Assembly: GCA_022826515.1 (NCBI GenBank)
Contig: JAJDUT010000057.1
Coordinates: forward strand, 73,953-137,952
From: Candidatus Latescibacterota bacterium
Lineage (GTDB): Bacteria > Latescibacterota > UBA2968 > UBA8231
Direction: 5' to 3'
Length of the DNA: 64,000 bases
In this document: piece after piece, positions 57,957 through 64,000 of the stretch
Numbering within the stretch: position 1 is the first letter of the stretch
Layout of the letters: each line of letters starts with the position of its first letter
Notes under the pieces: generated by a model
What the model was told of the DNA's origin: nothing
What the model saw: only the letters and a program-made list of their open reading frames with translations
The model's database searches: none
Made by a program: the position numbers and the translations under genes

Positions 57957-59237
57957 TCAGGGCCGGGCGTAGTCAACCGACATCATGCCCTCTACGTCCA
58001 TTGGATCGATGCCGTACTGTTTGGTGAGGCTCTGGTGCTGCGGAGCGTCCGCAGCCGCCTCGTCGGCCAATGGCAGGGCCACCCGCTGCCCTTCGTTCTG
58101 CGTCGACAAATCGCAGGCCATATTCATCACCAGCGACATCAACGCGTCTTCGTCGTCGAACTCGCTCTGCTGCACCCCCCGCACGGCGAGCGCAAAGTCG
58201 GCAATGTGGCTCATGGCCGACGCGCCGTAGTCCTTGCGCAGATTCGAATACGCATTGGTGCGGAAGGGATTTTCGTATTCGATCCGGCCCAGGCTGGTGT
58301 CGGCATAGCTCCGGGTCCAGCTATAGCCGTCGTCCTCGGCGATGACATCGACGATCTCGTCGGCAATCGAGCGAATCGTCTCCACCCCATGCTCGGGATC
58401 AACCCCAGCGTCCGAACAGCGCCGAAGCTGCATCTTCGCGGTCGTAAAGCCCCCTTTGCTTGCTCCCACTCCCGGATCCTGCGCCCGATAGAGCAGCGTC
58501 CCCCGCTCGCCCTGCCATTCGGTGTACCCAGGCCGCGGATGTCGCCCCAACCAGCCTTTGCCATTAGCGAGCTGATCGGCGACCATCTCGCCAGCGGCAA
58601 AGCCGAAGTAATGCGCCGTGAAGTGCTCGCCGGAGTGGAAGCGGTGCGGCATTGAGCGGAAGGACGGCGTCTCCATCGAATGCCCAATGGCCTGCGCCCA
58701 AACAGGATGGCCAAAAAAGCGCACCCAGCGCGAGTTGTTGTGATACCCGGTGTGGTCGGCGTAGCTGAAGATGCGGCCGATGCGGCCGATAAACCCGCTG
58801 TCTTTCACCGTCAGAGCGAAGCGGTCGCAGGCAAAGCGGAAGAAATTTTCCGCCACTCGCACCACCACCCCCTGTTCGCGCGCCACCCGGATCATCTCCC
58901 GCGCTTGGGCTATCAAATTGCACCAAGAGGTCTCGCACATGTTGTGGATGCCGTGGCTCGACAGGTAGATCGAATACGCGTAGTGCGACGGCATCGGCGT
59001 GACGACCAATGCCGCCTCGGCAATCCCGTCTTTGACCAACTCGCGCACATCGTAATAAGCCCGCGCACCGAGCGCGGCAGCCGCCCGGTCGCAATGCTCC
59101 TGGACCGGATCGACGCAGGCCACCACCTCGACCCAATCTTTAAGCGCCGGCAGCAAGGGCTGATAGATGGTGCTGGCGCGGTTGCCTGTGCCAATCAGGG
59201 CGACTTTTACTGGATCATCTAACTTGGGAACTTCCAT
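57957..59237 (-). CDS. Gfo/Idh/MocA-family protein lacking the EKP lysine
   Basis: A 426-residue member that has a Rossmann start (VALIGTGNRASTIYQPLLPA). At the position of the EKP motif it reads NMCETSWCNLIAQAREMIRV, so Lys is Thr or Ser. VVVRVAENFFRFACDRFAL continues normally. MADYADHTGYHNN-like segments near the middle do not give a replacement Lys. It may bind NAD but use another residue or serve a different reaction. It is placed between a DapA-like aldolase and the oligogalacturonate-lyase-like gene, so a uronate pathway is likely. Confidence 0.8.
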   Translation of the reverse strand: MEVPKLDDPVKVALIGTGNRASTIYQPLLPALKDWVEVVACVDPVQEHCDRAAAALGARAYYDVRELVKDGIAEAALVVTPMPSHYAYSIYLSSHGIHNMCETSWCNLIAQAREMIRVAREQGVVVRVAENFFRFACDRFALTVKDSGFIGRIGRIFSYADHTGYHNNSRWVRFFGHPVWAQAIGHSMETPSFRSMPHRFHSGEHFTAHYFGFAAGEMVADQLANGKGWLGRHPRPGYTEWQGERGTLLYRAQDPGVGASKGGFTTAKMQLRRCSDAGVDPEHGVETIRSIADEIVDVIAEDDGYSWTRSYADTSLGRIEYENPFRTNAYSNLRKDYGASAMSHIADFALAVRGVQQSEFDDEDALMSLVMNMACDLSTQNEGQRVALPLADEAAADAPQHQSLTKQYGIDPMDVEGMMSVDYARP

Positions 59238-59252
59238 GACAGACCTTCTCTT

Positions 59253-60212
59253 TTATTTGCGGACGCACTCGTAACCAAGCGCCTCCAACCCCTGCCGAAT
59301 GCCCTCGATCTCCGCCGGTGCCAAGTCCCGCAGGGGCCGCCGCATCTTCGGCGAGGGAAACTTGCCCAACAGCCAGCGGGCGCACTTCATGCGCTGATGC
59401 GCACTCGACGACGGCTCGCCAAAAGCATAGACGATGCGATTGAGCGGCTCGACCTTTTTCTGCACCTCCTTAGCCCCAGCCAAATCCCCGTCCAACGCCC
59501 GCTGCACCAACTCGACGATCAGCTCGGGTACAAAACCGGCAAAGCCGACCAGCGCCCCATCAGCCGCCTCCAACAAGCTGGGCAGCAAAAACTCGTCGTG
59601 GCAGGTGATGATCGGCACGTCCGCGTTGACCTTTTTCAACTCTTGGTAGTCGTAGAGCCAGCGGCTCATATCGCGGGTGCCCATCTTGATGCACTTAACT
59701 CGGGGAATCTGCACCAGCGCCTTCATCTCGTCGAGCGTATAGCCGGCCTTGGTCCACGCCGGATACTGATGCACCACAATGTCGATCCCGGCCGAGGCCA
59801 CATCCTCAAAAAAGCCCACCGCGATCTGGCTCGACCGGCCAAAGCGCAACCAGTGGTGCGGCGGCATCAACAAGATCGCATCGGCCCCGGCCTCCTTGGC
59901 CGCCAGTGCGTGGTCAATGCCCTCCAAGCTGCCTTCGACCGACACGCCGGAAATCGTCTTCACCACGCGCCCAGCAGCCTTGACCGTCTCGGCCACAATC
60001 TGCGTCACCCGATTGCGCTCGATCGGACGCAGCGACATGATCTCGCCGGTATGGCCATTACAGGTCAAGCCATCGACGCCATCGACCGCAGCTAATTCGG
60101 CGATATAGTCCCGCAGCCCTTCTTCGTCAATCGACTCGTCGGCGTGAAAGGGGCACAGGGTCGCGGGAAACACACCCGCCCAGGGATGATCCCGCCAAGC
60201 AGTAGCAGACAT
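59253..60212 (-). CDS. DapA/NanA-family class I aldolase (dihydrodipicolinate-synthase-like)
   Basis: The 319-residue TIM-barrel has LTCNGHTGEIMSLRPIER (in place of GTTGE), DIVVHQYPAWTKAGYTL (the conserved Tyr) and VKCIKMGTRDMSRWLYD (the Schiff-base Lys). Members act on N-acetylneuraminate, keto-deoxy-sugar acids or pyruvate condensation. Since the operon holds an oligogalacturonate-lyase-like enzyme, a keto-deoxy-uronate is a fitting substrate. It is the first gene of the catabolic run. Confidence 0.87.
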   Translation of the reverse strand: MSATAWRDHPWAGVFPATLCPFHADESIDEEGLRDYIAELAAVDGVDGLTCNGHTGEIMSLRPIERNRVTQIVAETVKAAGRVVKTISGVSVEGSLEGIDHALAAKEAGADAILLMPPHHWLRFGRSSQIAVGFFEDVASAGIDIVVHQYPAWTKAGYTLDEMKALVQIPRVKCIKMGTRDMSRWLYDYQELKKVNADVPIITCHDEFLLPSLLEAADGALVGFAGFVPELIVELVQRALDGDLAGAKEVQKKVEPLNRIVYAFGEPSSSAHQRMKCARWLLGKFPSPKMRRPLRDLAPAEIEGIRQGLEALGYECVRK

Positions 60213-60347
60213 AGGACATTCCTTTGGCTATGTGAGGCCGGGAATTAAGGGAAGAGCGCTTGGCCCGTCAATCGGGCCGCGTTGCGTTAGGCGACAGAGC
60301 GGGCTAGATTAAATTATCACTTCTAACCCCCGGCACAGAGGACAGCA

Positions 60348-60965
60348 ATGGCCAAGGTATTTATTTATTGGGACACCTCCAACATCTTCATCAGCGCCCA
60401 AGAGGCGGCGGCGGAACGGGAAGGCGAACAGGTGCGCTCGCGGATGCGCATTCACTTCCGCAACCTACTGACGTTGGCCCACGCCAACCGTCCAGTTCAA
60501 CACGCGGTCGCAGTCGGCTCCATTCCCCCGGAGATGCGCCAAGTGTGGAATCGCCTCGAAAACGAGGGCGTTACCGTTGAATTGCTGGAGCGCGGCCAGG
60601 TACAAGGCGGCGAGCAGGGCGTGGATCAACTCTTGCAGACGCAGATGCTCCGCGACACTGTTGACTACAACGGCGACCCCGGCATCGCCGTGCTGCTGAC
60701 CGGCGATGGCAGCGGCTTTGCCGACGGCGTCGGCTTTCACGCCGACCTAGAACGCATGCACGGCAAAGGCTGGCTCATTGAAGTGCTGTCGTGGCGCCAC
60801 AGTTGCAACCGGCGGATGCGGGAATGGGCCGAAAACGTGGGCCGGTTTATCGCCCTAGACGATTACTACGAGAGCATCACCTTTCTCGAAGAGCCGCTAC
60901 CCGGTCGGCCGATCGCCGAGCCGCGCTACGCCGTACCGCTCAACCTCGAGCAGGATCCGCGCTGA
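60348..60965 (+). CDS. NYN-domain (PIN-like) ribonuclease
   Basis: A 205-residue protein that opens VFIYWDTSNIFISAQEAAAE, the Asp-x-Ser-Asn start of NYN nucleases. GVDQLLQTQMLRD and AVLLTGDGSGFADGV follow, with acidic metal ligands. It ends with EPRYAVPLNLEQD. NYN proteins cut RNA; the target is unknown. Its ATG has an AGGACAGC-type ribosome site. Confidence 0.8.
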   Translation: MAKVFIYWDTSNIFISAQEAAAEREGEQVRSRMRIHFRNLLTLAHANRPVQHAVAVGSIPPEMRQVWNRLENEGVTVELLERGQVQGGEQGVDQLLQTQMLRDTVDYNGDPGIAVLLTGDGSGFADGVGFHADLERMHGKGWLIEVLSWRHSCNRRMREWAENVGRFIALDDYYESITFLEEPLPGRPIAEPRYAVPLNLEQDPR

Positions 60966-60986
60966 GAAGTCTTACAACGGCAACGT

Positions 60987-61082
60987 ATCCGCAGATAAAC
61001 GCAGATATAGCAATCCTGAATGGCTTGAACGAATCGCGATACGGATCGCCTTGTTTCCGCTATTCTGCGTCCATTTGCGGAT
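60987..61082. repeat. MITE-like inverted pair of the CGCAGATG repeat
   Basis: ATCCGCAGATAAACGCAGAT begins at 60987 and its inverted relative (GCTATTCTGCGTCCATTTGC) ends at 61082, so the 96-base element could fold into a long hairpin of about 24 imperfect pairs. Copies of a single arm occur at 14225, 21396 and 26305. It lies directly before the enolase-superfamily gene's ribosome site. Confidence 0.6.
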
Positions 61083-61107
61083 CATCTATATGAAGGAAGG
61101 CCCACCC

Positions 61108-62361
61108 ATGACTGCCAAAATCACTCACGTCGAACGTTTCACCCTGCAAGTGCCGTTTGTCGAGCGCGTCCGCCGCGACATGGAACGCGCCGGCATCCAC
61201 ACCTGGTCCGAGCTTGAAATCACCCGCGTCGAAACCGACCCTGGCGTCGTCGGCTGGGGCGAGACCATTCAGAACTATACTTGGGGCCGCGTCCAAGCCC
61301 ACGAGCGCGTCCTCGGCCAATCGCCCTTTGCCGTCATGTGGGATGACTCCTTGGGCGCTGGCTTGCAGATGGCCCTCTTCGACGCCGCGGGCAAACTGGC
61401 CGGCGTGCCGCTCTACAAGCTGTTGGGCACCAAGTGCCGCGACTGGTGCGCCATTTCGTTTTGGGATCACGATATGTCGCCGGAGCGCTACGCCATCGAA
61501 GCGCAAACCGCGGTCAAGCTTGGCTACACCTGCATAAAGATCAAGACCCGACCGTGGTTCGACGTCCGCGAGACCATCCGCCAGATCAGCGCCGTCACAC
61601 CCGACCACTTCCGCATCGACGCCGACTGGAACGCCTTTTTGAACAACGCCTCCAACGCCATCCCTCTGCTGCGCGAACTGGAGCAGACCTTCCCCAAAAT
61701 CAAAATTTTCGAAGACCCAATCCCGCGCCACGACGCCTCTGGCAATCGCTTCCTGCGCACCCAGATCAGCACGGCCATCGCCCATCACTACGGCGTAATC
61801 CATCCCCGCGAGGCCATGGAGCTAGGCGGCGTCTGCGACGGCTGGATCTTGGGCGGCGGCGTCAACGGAATCACCAGCCAAGGCCGCACGTGTGAGGCAC
61901 TGCGCATGCCCTTCTTCCTGCAAATGGTCGGTGCCGGGCCAACCACCGCACTTTCGCTGCACCTGAGCGCGGTGCTAGTCCAGGCCCAGTGGCCGACCAT
62001 CACCTGCCACGAGCTGTACGAGCACAGCCTGCTCAAACAGCGGATCGAGGTCCTCGGCGGCCACGCCCGGGTGCCCGAAGCGCCGGGCTTGGGCATTGAA
62101 ATCGACGAAGACGCGCTGGCAAAGTACCGCGTCGATCAAGCCGACCACAGCCTGCCCAAACGGCTGGTCAAGGTAGCCCGCGCCGGCGGCATCAACATCT
62201 ACTTTGCCAACTCCGGTCAGAAGTGGACCTTCTTCCAAGGCGGCAATCACCCCGTTGACGAATGGGGATCAAACACCGAGCTACTCGACGACGACGGCAG
62301 CGCCGAATTTGCCGACCTCTACGCCCGCGCAGCCGAGTCGCCAGTGATGACGGCGGAATGA
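61108..62361 (+). CDS. Mandelate racemase/muconate-lactonizing (enolase-superfamily) enzyme
   Basis: A 417-residue enzyme: YTCIKIKTRPWFDVRE (Lys-x-Lys bases), DHFRIDADWNAFLNN (metal Asp), IKIFEDPIPRHD (metal Glu), then ILGGGVNGITSQGRT. The second half continues with PFFLQMVGAGPTTALSLHL. Likely an acid-sugar dehydratase. The start at 61108 (MTAKITHVER) has an AAGGAAGG site. It adds to the sugar-acid theme of the region. Confidence 0.87.
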   Translation: MTAKITHVERFTLQVPFVERVRRDMERAGIHTWSELEITRVETDPGVVGWGETIQNYTWGRVQAHERVLGQSPFAVMWDDSLGAGLQMALFDAAGKLAGVPLYKLLGTKCRDWCAISFWDHDMSPERYAIEAQTAVKLGYTCIKIKTRPWFDVRETIRQISAVTPDHFRIDADWNAFLNNASNAIPLLRELEQTFPKIKIFEDPIPRHDASGNRFLRTQISTAIAHHYGVIHPREAMELGGVCDGWILGGGVNGITSQGRTCEALRMPFFLQMVGAGPTTALSLHLSAVLVQAQWPTITCHELYEHSLLKQRIEVLGGHARVPEAPGLGIEIDEDALAKYRVDQADHSLPKRLVKVARAGGINIYFANSGQKWTFFQGGNHPVDEWGSNTELLDDDGSAEFADLYARAAESPVMTAE

Positions 62362-62370
62362 GGCGACCCT

Positions 62371-62454
62371 GAGCGGCTACACGAAGGCGTGTATCTGTAT
62401 CAGTTGCAGGCCGGCCCGATCATCCACAAGCGCAAGATGATCCTCGTCAAATAG
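62371..62454 (+). pseudogene. Remnant of a FlgD-like/T9SS-type C-terminal sorting domain
   Basis: This 28-codon tail, ERLHEGVYLYQLQAGPIIHK followed by RKMILVK and a stop, is the typical end of a sorting domain (GVYxYxLxAG...KKMxLLK). No protein precedes it: the enolase-superfamily stop lies ten bases upstream. It is likely the leftover of a deleted surface-protein gene. Confidence 0.65.
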
Positions 62455-62573
62455 ATTCTGTTTTTCCAAAAGTAAATAGTATATATTTCACCTAAGTGTG
62501 GAGTCGGTCGGAACCCTTTCCCGCCTCTGGCCAGCACCCTCGCAACCCGCCCCTTTGATCGGAAAGTCGTCCC

Positions 62574-64000
62574 ATGCACTTCGACGCCTACGATCTCAAC
62601 GCCGCCATCTACGATGAGATGTTTCTGCCCGACGGCACGCCCCGCGCGCACTGCCGTGCGTTATACGACACCCTGTGTCAGCTTTCCGCCGAGGAACTCA
62701 ACGCAATCCAAGAGCGCGTAACGCACTCCTTTTCCACCGAAGGCATCACCTTCACCGTCTATGGCGACGACGAGGCTGACGAGCGCATCATTCCCATCGA
62801 CTGCGTGCCCCGGCTCCTCTCGGCTGCCGAGTGGCAGCATCTCGAAAGCGGCCTCACCCAGCGCATCGCTGCCCTAAACCGCTTCTTAGAGGACGTGTAC
62901 GGCGGAGCCCGCATCATCGCCGATGGCGTGATCCCAGCCGACGTGGTGCGTGGCTGTCCCCAGTACCGCATTGAGCTGCGCGGCGTCTGTGTCCCCCACG
63001 GCACGTGGGTCGCCGTCTGCGGCACCGATCTAGTGCGCACCCAAGACGACGGCTTCGTCGTGCTTGAAGACAACCTGCGCGTACCCTCGGGCGTGTCCTA
63101 TATGATCGCCAACCGCAAAGTAGTCAAAACCAGCTTGCGCCGCCTCTACCGAAGCTGCCGCGTGCGAGAAGTAGAGCACTACGGACAGGTGCTACTCCAG
63201 ACCTTGCGCGACCTCGCCCCCGAAGGATGCACCGACCCCTGCATCGTCCTCCTGACGCCCGGAGTCTATAACTCGGCCTTTTACGAACACATGTTCCTCG
63301 CGTATGAGATTGGCGCATCACTCGTGGAAGGCCGCGACCTGCTAGTCAACGACGGCTTCGTGTACATGCGCACCACCACCGGGCTGCGGCGCGTCGATGT
63401 AATCTACCGCCGGGTCGATGACGACTTCCTCGACCCCCTCGTCTTCCGCCCGGACTCCCTGCTCGGCGTGCCGGGGCTGCTGCACGCCTTTAAACTCGGA
63501 AACGTGGCTTTGGCCAACGCACCGGGAACGGGCGTGGCCGACGACAAAAGCGTCTATGCGTACGTCCCGGACATGATCCGCTACTACCTAGGCGAAGAGC
63601 CAATCCTCGCCAATGTGCCGACCCACCTGTGCCGACGGCCAGAGGACTTGGAATACACCCTCGACAATCTCGACAACCTCGTGGTAAAGCAGGTCGGCGA
63701 ATCCGGCGGCTACGGCATGCTCATCGGCCCGCACGCCACGCCCGCCGAGCGCACAGCCTACGCCGAGGCAGTACGCGCCAATCCGGCCAATTTTATCTCC
63801 CAGCCGACGCTGTCCCTGTCGAGAGCGCCCTGCTTCATCGAGGGCCGCGCCGAGCCGCGCCACGTCGATCTGCGTCCTTTCGTCCTCCACGGCCAAAAGA
63901 CCCGCATCGTGCCCGGGGCCTTTTGCCGCGTGGCCCTGCGCCGCGGCAGCCTCGTAGTCAATTCCAGCCAAGGCGGCGGCGGCAAAGACCTCTGGGTACT
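62574..64000 (+). CDS. Circularly permuted type-2 ATP-grasp protein (C-terminus beyond window)
   Basis: The frame is open from the ATG at 62574 to the right edge (475 codons). YDEMFLPDGTPRAHCRALYD, RIIPIDCVPRLLSAAEW, NRFLEDVYGGARIIADGVIP, DGFVVLEDNLRVPSGVSYM, PDSLLGVPGLLHAFKLGNV and LDNLVVKQVGESGGYGMLIG are family marks (DUF404/DUF407). Relatives occur with an alpha-E protein and a transglutaminase, which probably lie beyond the edge, and are thought to ligate amino acids to peptides. The start has a GGAAAG site. Confidence 0.9.
   Translation, partial: MHFDAYDLNAAIYDEMFLPDGTPRAHCRALYDTLCQLSAEELNAIQERVTHSFSTEGITFTVYGDDEADERIIPIDCVPRLLSAAEWQHLESGLTQRIAALNRFLEDVYGGARIIADGVIPADVVRGCPQYRIELRGVCVPHGTWVAVCGTDLVRTQDDGFVVLEDNLRVPSGVSYMIANRKVVKTSLRRLYRSCRVREVEHYGQVLLQTLRDLAPEGCTDPCIVLLTPGVYNSAFYEHMFLAYEIGASLVEGRDLLVNDGFVYMRTTTGLRRVDVIYRRVDDDFLDPLVFRPDSLLGVPGLLHAFKLGNVALANAPGTGVADDKSVYAYVPDMIRYYLGEEPILANVPTHLCRRPEDLEYTLDNLDNLVVKQVGESGGYGMLIGPHATPAERTAYAEAVRANPANFISQPTLSLSRAPCFIEGRAEPRHVDLRPFVLHGQKTRIVPGAFCRVALRRGSLVVNSSQGGGGKDLWV

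Noticed and set aside
1..64000. tRNA, rRNA or integrase-associated attachment sites
   Set aside because: None was recognised by reading; a dedicated search (for example covariance models) would be needed to exclude small RNAs.

Overview
The window is about 64 kb of GC-rich, gene-dense bacterial chromosome. No rRNA, tRNA or CRISPR array was recognised by eye. It looks like a Gram-negative-type member of a candidate phylum, close to Latescibacterota/Handelsmanbacteria or Poribacteria. This is an inference from three things: a Pup/proteasome locus whose modifier is of the UBact type; many Gfo/Idh/MocA oxidoreductases, phytanoyl-CoA-dioxygenase-like enzymes and sugar-acid enzymes; and exported proteins ending in FlgD-like/T9SS-like C-terminal domains. 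No ribosomal marker is present to confirm this. No gene-free stretch exceeds 300 bases.

Layout. 1-2958: an exported M6 metalloprotease with a long beta-helix tail, running off the left edge. 3067-5209: a partly decayed restriction-modification island (HNH nuclease, C5-cytosine methyltransferase, two methyltransferase remnants), followed by a VapBC-like pair (5215-5903). 5941-12380: a complete pupylation/proteasome operon on the minus strand in the order arc/mpa, dop, pup(UBact), prcB, prcA, pafA, with lepB just upstream. 13177-16494: Gfo/Idh/MocA, Ldh_2 dehydrogenase and phosphodiester glycosidase. 16657-22268: a plus-strand run with Gfo/Idh/MocA, cysS, M81 peptidase, sugar isomerase and a TauD-like dioxygenase. 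22287-24413: a lipoprotein combining dockerin-like, LRR and alpha/beta-hydrolase parts. 24608-43905: mixed metabolism and surface proteins, including an AAA/PD-(D/E)XK protein, an AcuI/YhdH reductase, two large exported proteins with sorting-type C-termini, a sulfatase-like hydrolase with Thr at the nucleophile site, aminotransferases and a 2OG dioxygenase.

43981-52238 is an accessory zone: VapBC, an AAA ATPase with a broken partner, a solitary cytochrome-oxidase-III-like protein coupled to a PhyH enzyme, an ECF sigma factor interrupted by a frameshift, and a ParE/RelE-like toxin whose antitoxin is fused to a uracil-DNA-glycosylase-like protein. 52325-60212 is a catabolic operon (DapA-like aldolase, Gfo/Idh/MocA, oligogalacturonate-lyase-like, amidohydrolase, aldo/keto reductase) interrupted by a type II restriction-modification pair. 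60348-64000 holds a NYN nuclease, an enolase-superfamily dehydratase, a sorting-domain remnant and a circularly permuted ATP-grasp protein cut by the right edge.

How it fits together. The proteasome operon forms a self-contained tag, deamidate, ligate, unfold and degrade pathway. The surrounding enzymes look like a scavenger of sugar acids, pectin fragments and modified small molecules. Defence and toxin-antitoxin genes, many more A+T-rich than their neighbours, are scattered between these operons, and several are visibly decaying.
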